A stretch of DNA of 64,000 nucleotides from Cladorhizidae sp. MBARI D1340-BT2 (Eukaryota; Porifera; Demospongiae; Poecilosclerida; Cladorhizidae): contig JAQNBH010000299.1 in the NCBI GenBank assembly GCA_028752905.1, positions 342,501 to 406,500 of the forward strand, given 5' to 3'. The notes under the pieces are model-generated. The model did not search any database, was not told where the DNA came from, and worked only from the letters and a program-made list of their open reading frames with translations. Shown here piece by piece: positions 33,577 through 49,000 of this stretch. Numbering within the stretch: position 1 is the stretch's first letter; every line of letters starts with the position of its first letter. Position numbers and translations under genes: made by a program.

Positions 33577-36500
33577 CTAGGTATATAACCATACTAGGTG
33601 TATAAACATGCTAGGTGTATAACCATGCTAGGTGTATAACCATGCTAGGTGTATAACTATGCTAGGTATATAACCATGCTAGGTGTATAACCATGCTAGG
33701 TGTATAAACATGCTAGGTGTATAACCATGCTAGGTGTATAACCATGCTAGGTGTATAACCATGCTAGGTATATAACCATGCTAGGTATATAACCATGCTA
33801 GGTGTATAACCATGCTAGGTGTATAACTATGCTAGTTGTATAACCATGCTAGGTATATAACCATGCTAGGTGTATAACCATGCTAGGTGTATAACTATGC
33901 TAGTTGTATAACCATGCTAGGTATATAACCATGCTAGGTGTATAACCATGCTAGGTGTATGACCATGCTAGGTATATAACCATGCTAGGTATATAACTAT
34001 GCTCGGTGTATAACCATGCTAGGTGTATAACCATGCTAGGTGTATAACCATGCTAGGTATATAACCATGCTAGGTGTATAGCCATGCTAGGTGTATAGCC
34101 ATGCTAGGTGTATAACCATGCTAGGTGTATAACCATGCTAGGTGTATAATCATGCTAGGTATATAACCATGCTAGGTGTATAACCATGCTAGGTGTATAA
34201 CCATGCTAGGTGTATAACCATGCTAGGTATATAACCATTCTAGGTATATAACCATGCTAGGTGTATAACCATGCTAGGTGTATAACCATGCTAGGTGTAT
34301 AACCATGCTAGGTGTATAACCATGCTAGTAACCATGCTAGGTATATAAACATGCTAGGTGTATAACCATGCTAGGTGTATAACCATGCTAGGTGTATAAC
34401 CATGCTAGGTGTATAACCATGCTAGGTATATAACCATGCTAGGTGTATAACCATGCTAGGTGTATAACCATTCTAGGTATATAACCATGCTAGGTGTATA
34501 AACATGCAAGGTATATAACCATGCTACATAGGTGTATAACCATGCTAGGTGTATAACCATGCTAGGTGTATAACCATGCTAGGTGTATAACCATGCTAGG
34601 TGTATAACCATGCTAGGTGTATAACCATGCTAGGTATATAACCATGCTAGGTGTAATACCATGATAGGTGTAATACCATGCTAGGTGTATAACCATGCTA
34701 GGTGTATAACCATGCTAGGTGTATAACCATGCTAGGTGTATAACCATGCTAGGTGTATAACCATGCTAGGTATATAACCATGCTAGGTGTAATACCATGA
34801 TAGGTGTAATACCATGCTAGGTGTATAACCATGCTAGGTGTATAACCATGCTAGGTGTATAACCATGCTAGGTGTATAACCATGCTAGGTGTATAACCAT
34901 GCTAGCTATATAACCATGCTAGGTGTATAACCATGCTAGGTGTATAACCATGCTAGGTGTATAACCATGCTAGGTGTATAACCATGCTAGGTATATAACC
35001 ATGCTAGGTGTAATACCATGATAGGTGTAATACCATGCTAGGTGTATAACCATGCTAGGTGTATAACCATGCTAGGTGTAATACCATGATGTAGGTGTAA
35101 TACCATGCTAGGTGTATAACCATGCTAGGTATATAACCATGCTAGGTGTATGACCATGCTATGTATATAACCATGCTAGGTATATAACTATGCTAGGTGT
35201 ATAACCATGCTAGGTGTATAACCATGCTAGGTATATAACCATGCTAGGTATATAAACATGCTAGGTGTATAACCATTCTAGGTGTATAACCATGCTAGGT
35301 GTATAACCATGCTAGGTGTATAACCATGCTAGGTATATAACCATGCTAGGTGTATAACCATGCTAGGTGTATTACCATGCGAGGTGTATAACCATGCTAT
35401 GTGTATAGCCATGCTAGGTGTATAGCCATGCTAGGTGTAATACCATGATAGGTGTATAACCATGCTAGGTGTATAAATATGCTAGGTGTATAACCATGCT
35501 AGGTGTATAACCATGCTAGGTGTATAACCATGCTAGGTGTATCACCATGCTAGGTGTATAACCATGCTAGGTGTATAACCATGCTAGGTGTATAACCATG
35601 CTAGGTGTATAACCATGCTAGGTGTATAACCATGCTAGGTGTATAACCATGCTAGGTGTATAACCATGCTAGGTGTATAACCATGCTAGGTGTATCACCA
35701 TGCTAGGTGTATAACCATGCTAGGTGTATAACCATGCTAGGTGTATAACCATTCTAGGTGTATAACCATGCTAGGTGTATAACCATGCTAGGTGTATAAC
35801 CATGCTAGGTGTATCACCATGCTAGGTGTATAACCATGCTAGGTGTATAACCATTCTAGGTATATAACCATGCTAGGTGTATAAACATGCAAGGTATATA
35901 ACCATGCTACATGGGTGTATAACCATGCTAGGTGTATAGCCATGCTAGGTGTATAACCATGCTAGGTGTATAACCATGCTAGGTGTATAACCATTCTAGG
36001 TATATAACCATGCTAGGTGTATAAACATGCAAGGTATATAACCATGCTACATAGGTGTATAACCATGCTAGGTGTATAACCATGCTAGGTATATAACCAT
36101 GCTAGGTGTATAACCATGCTAGGTGTATAGCCATGCTAGGTGTATAACCATGCTAGGTGTATAACCATGCTAGGTGTATAACCATGCTAGGTGTATAACC
36201 ATGCTAGGTGTATAACCATGCTAGGTATATAACCATGCTAGGTGTAATACCATGATAGGTGTAATACCATGCTAGGTGTATAACCATGCTAGGTGTATAA
36301 CCATGCTAGGTGTAATACCATGATAGGTGTAATACCATGCTAGGTGTATAACCATGCTAGGTATATAACCATGCTAGGGTTATGACCATGCTAGGTATTT
36401 AACCATGCTAGGTATATAACTATGCTAGGTGTATAACCATGCTAGGTGTATAACCATGCTATGTATATAACCATGCTAGGTATATAAACATGCTAGGTGT

Positions 36501-39500
36501 ATATAACCATTCTAGGTGTATAACCATGCTAGGTGTATAACCATGCTAGGTGTATAACCATGCTAGGTATATAACCATGCTAGGTGTATAACCATGCTAG
36601 GTGTATAACCATGCTAGGTATATAACCATGCTTGGTGTATAACCATGCTAGGTATATAACCATGCTAGGTGTATAAACATGCTAGGTGTATAACCATGCT
36701 AGGTGTAATACCATGATAGGTGTAATACCATGCTAGGTGTATAACCATGCTAGGTGTATAACCATGCTAGGTATATAACCATGCTAGGTGTATAACCATT
36801 CTAGGTATATAACCATGCTAGCTGTATAAACATGCTAGGTGTATAACCATGCTAGGTGTATAACCGTGCTAGGTATATAACTATGCTAGGTGTATAACCA
36901 TGCTATGTATATAACCATGCTAGGTGTATAACCATGCTAGGTATATGACCATGCTAGGTATATAACCATGCTAGGTATATAACTATGCTAGGTGTATAAC
37001 CATGCTAGGTGTATAACCATGCTAGGTGTATAACCATGCTAGGTGTATAACCATGCTAGGTGTATAACCATGCTAGTTATATAACCATGCTAGGTGTATA
37101 ACCATGCTAGGTGTATAACCATGCTAGGTGTATAACCATGCTAGGTATATAACCATGCTTGGTGTATAACCATGCTAGGTATATAACCATGCTAGGTGTA
37201 TAAACATGCTAGGTGTATAACCATGCTAGGTGTATAACCATACTATTTGTATAGGTGTAATACCATGATAGGTATATAACCATGCTAGGTGTATAACTAT
37301 GCTACGTGTATAACCATGCTATGTGTATAACCATGCTACTGTAGGTGTATAACCATGCTAGGTGTATAACCATGCTAGGTGTATAACCATGCTAGGTGTA
37401 TAACCATGCTAGGTATATAACCATGCTAGGTGTATAAACCATTCTAGGTGTATAACCATGCTAGGTGTATAACCATGCTAGGTATATAACCATGCTAGGT
37501 GTATAACCATGCTAGGTGTATAACCATGCTAGGTGTATAACCATGCTAGGTATATAACCATGCTTGGTGTATAACCATGCTAGGTATATAACCATGCTAG
37601 GTGTATAAACATGCTAGGTGTATAACCATGCTAGGTGTATAACCATGCTAGGTGTATAACCATGCTAGGTATATAACCATGCTAGGTGTATAACCATGCT
37701 AGGTATATAACCATGCTAGGTGTAATACCATGATAGGTGTAATACCATGCTAGGTGTATAACCATGCTAGGTGTATAACCATGCATATAACCATGCAAGG
37801 TGTATAACTATGCTAGGTGTATAACCATGCTAGGTGTAATACCATGATAGGTATATAACCATGCTAGGTGTATAACTATGCTAGGTGTATAACCATGCTA
37901 GGTGTATAACCATGCTAGGTGTATAACCATGCTAGGTATATAACCATGCTAGGTGTATGACCATGCTAGCTATATAACCATGCTAGGTATATAACTATGC
38001 TAGGTGTATAACCATGCTAGGTGTATAACCATGCTAGGTATATAACCATGCTAGATATATAAACATGCTAGGTGTATAACCATTCTAGGTGTATAACCAT
38101 GCTAGGTGTATAACCATGCTAGGTGTATAACCATGCTAGGTATATACTGTAACCATGCTAGCTGTATAACCATGCTAGGTGTATAACCATGCTAGGTGTA
38201 TAACCATGCTAGGTATATAACCATGCTTGGTGTATAACCATGCTAGGTATATAACCATGCTAGGTGTATAAACATGCTAGGTGTATAGCCATGCTACGTG
38301 TATAACCATGCTATGTGTATAACCATGCTAGGTGTATAACCATGCTAGGTATATAACCATGCTAGGTGTAATACCATGCTAGGTGTATAACCATGCTAGG
38401 TGTATAACCATGCTAGGTGTATAACCATGCTAAGGTGTATAGCCATGCTAGGTGTATAGCCATTCTAGGTGTATAACCATGCTAGGTGTATAACCATGCT
38501 AGGTGTATAGCCATGCTAGATGTATAGCCATGCTAGGTGTATAACCATGCTAGGTGTATAACCATGCTAGGTGTATAACCATGCTAGGTATATAACCATG
38601 CTAGGTGTATAACTATGCTAGGTGTATAACCATGCTAGGTGTATAACCATGCTAGGTGTATAACCATGCTAGGTGTATAACCATGCTAAGGTGTATAGCC
38701 ATGCTAGGTGTATAGCCATTCTAGGTGTATAACCATGCTAGGTGTATAACCATGCTAGGTGTATAGCCATGCTAGATGTATAGCCATGCTAGGTGTATAA
38801 CCATGCTAGGTGTATAACCATGCTAGGTGTATAACCATGCTAGGTGTATAACCATGCTAGGTGTATAACCATGCTAGGTGTATAACCATGCTAGGTATAT
38901 AACCATGCTAGGTATATAACCATGCTAGGTGTATAACCATGCTAGGTATATAACCATGCTAGGTGTATAACCATGCTAGGTGTATAACCATGCTAGGTGT
39001 AATACCATGATAGGTGTAATACCATGCTAGGTGTATAACCATGCTTGGTGTATAGCCATGCTAGGTGTATAACCATGCTAGGTATATAACCATGCTAGGT
39101 GTAATACTATGATAGGTATATAACCATGCTAGCTGTATAACTATGCTATGTAGGTGTATAACCATGCTAGGTGTAATACCATGATAGGTGTAATACCATG
39201 CTAGGTGTATAACCATGCTAGGTATATAAACATGCTAGGTGTATAACCATTCTAGGTGTATAACTATGCTAGGTGTATAACCATGCTAGGTGTATAACCA
39301 TGCTAGGTGTATAACCATGCTAGGTGTATAACCATGCTAAGGTGTATAGCCATGCTAGGTGTATAGCCATTCTAGGTGTATAACCATGCTAGGTGTATAA
39401 CCATGCTAGGTGTATAGCCATGCTAGATGTATAGCCATGCTAGGTGTATAACCATGCTAGGTGTATAACCATGCTAGGTGTATAACCATGCTAGGTGTAT

Positions 39501-41580
39501 AACCATGCTAGGTGTATAACCATGCTAGGTGTATAACCATGCTAGGTATATAACCATGCTAGGTATATAACCATGCTAGGTGTATAACCATGCTAGGTAT
39601 ATAACCATGCTAGGTGTATAACCATGCTAGGTGTATAACCATGCTAGGTGTAATACCATGATAGGTGTAATACCATGCTAGGTGTATAACCATGCTTGGT
39701 GTATAGCCATGCTAGGTGTATAACCATGCTAGGTATATAACCATGCTAGGTGTAATACTATGATAGGTATATAACCATGCTAGCTGTATAACTATGCTAT
39801 GTAGGTGTATAACCATGCTAGGTGTAATACCATGATAGGTGTAATACCATGCTAGGTGTATAACCATGCTAGGTATATAACCATGCTAGGTGTAATACCA
39901 TGATAGGTGTAATACCATTCTAGGTGTATAACCATGCTAGGTGTATAACCATGCTAGGTATATAACCATGCTAGGTGTATAACCATGCTAGGTGTATAAC
40001 CATGCTAGGTGTATAACCATGCTAGGTATATAACCATGCTTGGTGTATAACCATGCTAGGTATATAACCATGCTAGGTGTATAAACATGCTAGGTGTATA
40101 ACCATGCTAGGTGTATAACCATGCTAGGTGTATAACCATGCTAGGTATATAACCATGCTAGGTGTATAACCATGCTAGGTATATAACCATGCTAGGTGTA
40201 ATACCATGATAGGTGTAATACCATGCTAGGTGTATAACCATGCTAGGTGTATAACCATGCATATAACCATGCAAGGTGTATAACTATGCTAGGTGTATAA
40301 CCATGCTAGGTGTAATACCATGATAGGTATATAACCATGCTAGGTGTATAACTATGCTAGGTGTATAACCATGCTAGGTGTATAACCATGCTAGGTGTAT
40401 AACCATGCTAGGTATATAACCATGCTAGGTGTATGACCATGCTAGCTATATAACCATGCTAGGTATATAACTATGCTAGGTGTATAACCATGCTAGGTGT
40501 ATAACCATGCTAGGTATATAACCATGCTAGATATATAAACATGCTAGGTGTATAACCATTCTAGGTGTATAACCATGCTAGGTGTATAACCATGCTAGGT
40601 GTATAACCATGCTAGGTATATACTGTAACCATGCTAGCTGTATAACCATGCTAGGTGTATAACCATGCTAGGTGTATAACCATGCTAGGTATATAACCAT
40701 GCTTGGTGTATAACCATGCTAGGTATATAACCATGCTAGGTGTATAACCATGCTAGGTGTATATCCATACTATTTGTATAGGTGTATAACCATGCTAGGT
40801 GTATAGCCATGCTACGTGTATAACCATGCTATGTGTATAACCATGCTAGGTGTATAACCATGCTAGGTATATAACCATGCTAGGTGTATAACTATGCTAG
40901 GTGTATAACCATGCTAGGTGTATAACCATGCTAGGTGTATAACCATGCTAGGTGTATAACCATGCTAAGGTGTATAGCCATGCTAGGTGTATAGCCATTC
41001 TAGGTGTATAACCATGCTAGGTGTATAACCATGCTAGGTGTATAGCCATGCTAGATGTATAGCCATGCTAGGTGTATAACCATGCTAGGTGTATAACCAT
41101 GCTAGGTGTATAACCATGCTAGGTGTATAACCATGCTAGGTGTATAACCATGCTAGGTGTATAACCATGCTAGGTATATAACCATGCTAGGTATATAACC
41201 ATGCTAGGTGTATAACCATGCTAGGTATATAACCATGCTAGGTGTATAACCATGCTAGGTGTATAACCATGCTAGGTGTAATACCATGATAGGTGTAATA
41301 CCATGCTAGGTGTATAACCATGCTTGGTGTATAGCCATGCTAGGTGTATAACCATGCTAGGTATATAACCATGCTAGGTGTAATACTATGATAGGTATAT
41401 AACCATGCTAGCTGTATAACTATGCTATGTAGGTGTATAACCATGCTAGGTGTAATACCATGATAGGTGTAATACCATGCTAGGTGTATAACCATGCTAG
41501 GTATATAAACATGCTAGGTGTATAACCATTCTAGGTGTATAACTATGCTAGGTGTATAACCATGCTAGGTGTATAACCAT

Positions 41581-44500
41581 GCTAGGTGTATAACCATGCT
41601 AGGTGTATAACCATGCTAAGGTGTATAGCCATGCTAGGTGTATAGCCATTCTAGGTGTATAACCATGCTAGGTGTATAACCATGCTAGGTGTATAGCCAT
41701 GCTAGATGTATAGCCATGCTAGGTGTATAACCATGCTAGGTGTATAACCATGCTAGGTGTATAACCATGCTAGGTGTATAACCATGCTAGGTGTATAACC
41801 ATGCTAGGTGTATAACCATGCTAGGTATATAACCATGCTAGGTATATAACCATGCTAGGTGTATAACCATGCTAGGTATATAACCATGCTAGGTGTATAA
41901 CCATGCTAGGTGTATAACCATGCTAGGTGTAATACCATGATAGGTGTAATACCATGCTAGGTGTATAACCATGCTTGGTGTATAGCCATGCTAGGTGTAT
42001 AACCATGCTAGGTATATAACCATGCTAGGTGTAATACTATGATAGGTATATAACCATGCTAGCTGTATAACTATGCTATGTAGGTGTATAACCATGCTAG
42101 GTGTAATACCATGATAGGTGTAATACCATGCTAGGTGTATAACCATGCTAGGTATATAACCATGCTAGGTGTAATACCATGATAGGTGTAATACCATGCT
42201 AGGTGTATAACCATGCTAGGTATATAACCATGCTAGGTGTAATACCATGATAGGTGTAATACCATGCTAGGTGTATAACCATGCTAGGTATATAACCATG
42301 CTAGGTGTATAACCATTCTAGGTATATAACCATGCTAGGTGTATAAACATGCTAGGTGTATAACCATGCTAGGTGTATAACCGTGCTAGGTATATAACTA
42401 TGCTAGGTGTATAACCATGCTAGGTATATAACCATGCTAGGTGTATAACCATGCTAGGTGTATGACCATGCTAGGTATATAACCATGCTAGGTATATAAC
42501 TATGCTAGGTGTATAACCATGCTAGGTGTATAGCCATGCTAGGTGTATAGCCATGCTAGGTGTATAACCATACTAGGTATATAACCATGCTAGGTGTATA
42601 ACCATGCTAGGTGTATAACCATGCTAGGTGTATAACCATGCTAGGTATATAACCATGCTTGGTGTATAACCATGCTAGGTATATAACCATGCTAGGTGTA
42701 TAACTATGCTACGTGTATAACCATGCTAGGTGTATAACCATGCTAGGTATATAACCATGCTAGGTGTATAACCATGCTAGGTGTATAACCATGCTAGGTA
42801 TATAACCATGCTAGGTGTATAGCCATGCTAGGTGTATAACCATGCTAGGTATATAACCATGCTAGGTGTATAACCATGCTAGGTGAATAACCATGCTAGG
42901 TGTATTACCATGCTAGGTATATAACCATGCTTGGTGTATAACCATGCTAGGTATATAACCATGCTAGGTGTATAACTATGCTACGTGTATAACCATGCTA
43001 GGTGTATAACCATGCTAGGTATATAACCATGCTAGGTGTATAACCATGCTAGGTATATAACCATGCTAGGTGTATAACTATGCTACGTGTATAACCTTGC
43101 TAGGTGTATAACCATGCTAGGTGTATAACCATGCTAGGTGTATAACCATGCTAGGTATATAACCATTCTAGGTATATAACCATGCTAGGTGTATAACCAT
43201 GCTACTGTAGGTGTATAACCATGCTAGGTGTATAACCATGCTAGGTGTATAACCATGCTAGGTCTATAACCATGCTAGGTATATAAACATGCTAGGTGTA
43301 TAACCATGCTAGGTATATAACCATGCTAGGTTTATAACCATGCTAGGTGTAATACCATGATAGGTATATAACCATGCTAGGTGTATAACCATGCTAGGTG
43401 TATAACCATGCTAGGTGTAATACCATGATAGGTGTAATACCATGCTAGGTGTATAACCATGCTTGGTGTATAGCCATGCTAGGTGTATAACCATGCTAGG
43501 TAAATAACCATGCTAGGTGTAATACCATGATAGGTATATAACCATGCTAGGTGTATAACTATGCTAGGTGTATAACCATGCTAGGTGTATAACTATGCTA
43601 GGTGTATAACCATGCTAGGTGTATAACCATGCTAGGTGTATAACCATGCTAGGTGTATAACCATGCTAGGTGTATAGCCATGCTAGATGTATAGCCATGC
43701 TAGGTGTATAACCATGCTAGGTGTATAACCATGCTAGGTGTATAACCATGCTAGGTATATAACCATTCTAGGTATATAACCATGCTAGGTGTATAACCAT
43801 GCTAGGTATATAAACATGCTAGGTGTATAACCATGCTAGGTATATAACCATGCTAGGTGTATAACCATGCTAGGTGTAATACCATGATAGGTATATACCC
43901 ATGCTAGGTGTATAACTATGCTAGGTGTATAACCATGCTAGGTGTATAACCATGCTAGGTGTATAACCATGCTAGGTATATAACCATGCTAGGTGTAATA
44001 CCATGATAGGTGTAATACCATGCTAGGTGTATAACCATGCTAGGTATATAACCATGCTAGGTGTATAACTATGCTAGGTGTATAACCATGCTAGGTGTAT
44101 AACCATGCTAGGTGTAATACCATGCGAGGTGTATAACCATGCTAGGTGTATGTATAGCCATGCTAGGTGTAATACCATGCTAGGTGTATAACTATGCTAG
44201 GTGTATAACCATGCTAGGTGTATAACCATGATAGGTGTAATACCATGCTAGGTGTATAACCATGCTTGGTGTATAGCCATGCTAGGTGTATAACCATGCT
44301 AGGTATATAACCATGCTAGGTGTAATACCATGATAGGTATATAACCATGCTACTGTAGGTGTATAACTATGCTAGGTGTATAACCATGCTAGGTGTATAA
44401 CTATGCTAGGTGTATAACCATGCTAGGTGTATAACCATGCTAGGTGTATAACCATGCTAGGTATATAACCATGCTAGGTGTATAACCATGCTAGGTATAT

Positions 44501-47500
44501 AACCATGCTAGGTGTAATACCATGATAGGTGTAATACCATGCTAGGTGTATAACCATGCTAGGTATATAACCATGCTAGGTGTAATACCATGATAGGTGT
44601 AATACCATGCTAGGTGTATAACCATGCTAGGTATATAACCATGCTAGGTGTAATACCATGATAGGTGTAATACCATGCTAGGTGTATAACCATGCTAGGT
44701 ATATAACCATGCTAGGTGTATAACCATGCTAGGTATATAACCATGCTAGGTGTATAACCATGCTAGGTATATAACCATTCTAGGTATATAACCATGCTAG
44801 GTGTATAACCATGGTAGGTGTTTAACCATGCTAGGTGTATAACCATGCTAGGTGTATAACCATGCTAGGTGTATGACCATGCTAGCTATATAACCATGCT
44901 AGGTATATAACTATGCTAGGTGTATAACCATGCTAGGTGTATAACCATGCTAGGTATATAACCATGCTAGATATATAAACATGCTAGGTGTATAACCATT
45001 CTAGGTGTATAACCATGCTAGGTGTATAACCATGCTAGGTGTATAACCATGCTAGGTATATACTGTAACCATGCTAGCTGTATAACCATGCTAGGTGTAT
45101 AACCATGCTAGGTGTATAACCATGCTAGGTATATAACCATGCTTGGTGTATAACCATGCTAGGTATATAACCATGCTAGGTGTATAAACATGCTAGGTGT
45201 ATAACCATGCTAGGTGTATAACCATGCTAGGTGTATAACCATGCTAGGTATATAACCATGCTAGGTGTATAACTATGCTAGGTGTATAACCATGCTAGGT
45301 GTATAACCATGCTAGGTGTATAACCATGCTAGGTGTATAACCATGCTAAGGTGTATAGCCATGCTAGGTGTATAGCCATTCTAGGTGTATAACCATGCTA
45401 GGTGTATAACCATGCTAGGTGTATAGCCATGCTAGATGTATAGCCATGCTAGGTGTATAACCATGCTAGGTGTATAACCATGCTAGGTGTATAACCATGC
45501 TAGGTGTATAACCATGCTAGGTGTATAACCATGCTAGGTGTATAACCATGCTAGGTATATAACCATGCTAGGTATATAACCATGCTAGGTGTATAACCAT
45601 GCTAGGTATATAACCATGCTAGGTGTATAACCATGCTAGGTGTATAACCATGCTAGGTGTAATACCATGATAGGTGTAATACCATGCTAGGTGTATAACC
45701 ATGCTTGGTGTATAGCCATGCTAGGTGTATAACCATGCTAGGTATATAACCATGCTAGGTGTAATACTATGATAGGTATATAACCATGCTAGCTGTATAA
45801 CTATGCTATGTAGGTGTATAACCATGCTAGGTGTAATACCATGATAGGTGTAATACCATGCTAGGTGTATAACCATGCTAGGTATATAACCATGCTAGGT
45901 GTAATACCATGATAGGTGTAATACCATGCTAGGTGTATAACCATGCTAGGTATATAACCATGCTAGGTGTAATACCATGATAGGTGTAATACCATGCTAG
46001 GTGTATAACCATGCTAGGTATATAACCATGCTAGGTGTATAACCATTCTAGGTATATAACCATGCTAGGTGTATAAACATGCTAGGTGTATAACCATGCT
46101 AGGTGTATAACCGTGCTAGGTATATAACTATGCTAGGTGTATAACCATGCTAGGTATATAACCATGCTAGGTGTATAACCATGCTAGGTGTATGACCATG
46201 CTAGGTATATAACCATGCTAGGTATATAACTATGCTAGGTGTATAACCATGCTAGGTGTATAGCCATGCTAGGTGTATAGCCATGCTAGGTGTATAACCA
46301 TACTAGGTATATAACCATGCTAGGTGTATAACCATGCTAGGTGTATAACCATGCTAGGTGTATAACCATGCTAGGTATATAACCATGCTTGGTGTATAAC
46401 CATGCTAGGTATATAACCATGCTAGGTGTATAACTATGCTACGTGTATAACCATGCTAGGTGTATAACCATGCTAGGTATATAACCATGCTAGGTGTATA
46501 ACCATGCTAGGTGTATAACCATGCTAGGTATATAACCATGCTAGGTGTATAGCCATGCTAGGTGTATAACCATGCTAGGTATATAACCATGCTAGGTGTA
46601 TAACCATGCTAGGTGAATAACCATGCTAGGTGTATAACCATGCTAGGTATATAACCATGCTTGGTGTATAACCATGCTAGGTATATAACCATGCTAGGTG
46701 TATAACTATGCTACGTGTATAACCATGCTAGGTGTATAACCATGCTAGGTATATAACCATGCTAGGTGTATAACCATGCTAGGTATATAACCATGCTAGG
46801 TGTATAACTATGCTACGTGTATAACCTTGCTAGGTGTATAACCATGCTAGGTGTATAACCATGCTAGGTGTATAACCATGCTAGGTATATAACCATTCTA
46901 GGTATATAACCATGCTAGGTGTATAACCATGCTACTGTAGGTGTATAACCATGCTAGGTGTATAACCATGCTAGGTGTATAACCATGCTAGGTCTATAAC
47001 CATGCTAGGTATATAAACATGCTAGGTGTATAACCATGCTAGGTATATAACCATGCTAGGTTTATAACCATGCTAGGTGTAATACCATGATAGGTATATA
47101 ACCATGCTAGGTGTATAACCATGCTAGGTGTATAACCATGCTAGGTGTAATACCATGATAGGTGTAATACCATGCTAGGTGTATAACCATGCTTGGTGTA
47201 TAGCCATGCTAGGTGTATAACCATGCTAGGTAAATAACCATGCTAGGTGTAATACCATGATAGGTATATAACCATGCTAGGTGTATAACTATGCTAGGTG
47301 TATAACCATGCTAGGTGTATAACTATGCTAGGTGTATAACCATGCTAGGTGTATAACCATGCTAGGTGTATAACCATGCTAGGTGTATAACCATGCTAGG
47401 TGTATAGCCATGCTAGATGTATAGCCATGCTAGGTGTATAACCATGCTAGGTGTATAACCATGCTAGGTGTATAACCATGCTAGGTGTATAACCATGCTT

Positions 47501-49000
47501 GGTGTATAACCATGCTAGGTGTATAATCATGCTAGGTATATAACCATGCTAGGTGTATAACCATGCTAGGTGTATAACCATGCTAGGTGTATAACCATGC
47601 TAGGTATATAACCATTCTAGGTATATAACCATGCTAGGTGTATAACCATGCTAGGTATATAAACATGCTAGGTGTATAACCATGCTAGGTATATAACCAT
47701 GCTAGGTGTATAACCATGCTAGGTGTAATACCATGATAGGTATATACCCATGCTAGGTGTATAACTATGCTAGGTGTATAACCATGCTAGGTGTATAACC
47801 ATGCTAGGTGTATAACCATGCTAGGTATATAACCATGCTAGGTGTAATACCATGATAGGTGTAATACCATGCTAGGTGTATAACCATGCTAGGTATATAA
47901 CCATGCTAGGTGTATAACTATGCTAGGTGTATAACCATGCTAGGTGTATAACCATGCTAGGTGTAATACCATGCGAGGTGTATAACCATGCTAGGTGTAT
48001 GTATAGCCATGCTAGGTGTAATACCATGCTAGGTGTATAACTATGCTAGGTGTATAACCATGCTAGGTGTATAACCATGATAGGTGTAATACCATGCTAG
48101 GTGTATAACCATGCTTGGTGTATAGCCATGCTAGGTGTATAACCATGCTAGGTATATAACCATGCTAGGTGTAATACCATGATAGGTATATAACCATGCT
48201 ACTGTAGGTGTATAACTATGCTAGGTGTATAACCATGCTAGGTGTATAACTATGCTAGGTGTATAACCATGCTAGGTGTATAACCATGCTAGGTGTATAA
48301 CCATGCTAGGTATATAACCATGCTAGGTGTATAACCATGCTAGGTATATAACCATGCTAGGTGTAATACCATGATAGGTGTAATACCATGCTAGGTGTAT
48401 AACCATGCTAGGTATATAACCATGCTAGGTGTAATACCATGATAGGTGTAATACCATGCTAGGTGTATAACCATGCTAGGTATATAACCATGCTAGGTGT
48501 AATACCATGATAGGTGTAATACCATGCTAGGTGTATAACCATGCTAGGTATATAACCATGCTAGGTGTATAACCATGCTAGGTATATAACCATGCTAGGT
48601 GTATAACCATGCTAGGTATATAACCATTCTAGGTATATAACCATGCTAGGTGTATAACCATGGTAGGTGTTTAACCATGCTAGGTGTATAACCATGCTAG
48701 GTGTATAACCATGCTAGGTGTATAACCATGCTAGGTATATAAACATGCTAGGTGTATAACCATGCTAGGTATATAACCATGCTAGGTGTATAACCATGCT
48801 AGGTGTAATACCATGATAGGTATATACCCATGCTAGGTGTATAACTATGCTAGGTGTATAACCATGCTAGGTGTATAACCATGCTAGGTGTATAACCATG
48901 CTAGGTATATAACCATGCTAGGTGTAATACCATGATAGGTGTAATACCATGCTAGGTGTATAACCATGCTAGGTATATAACCATGCTAGGTGTATAACTA
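41581..49000. repeat. 3,730-bp tandem duplication within the 17-bp satellite
   Basis: Markers recur exactly 3,730 bp apart: gctaaggtgtatagcc at about 41616 and 45346, ctatgtagg at 42076 and 45806, and ctacgtg at 42710 and 46440. The first copy is about 41581-45310 and the second starts at 45311. At about 47485 the second copy has gained 119 bp (seven 17-bp units), after which the offset is 3,849 bp. Confidence 0.85.
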
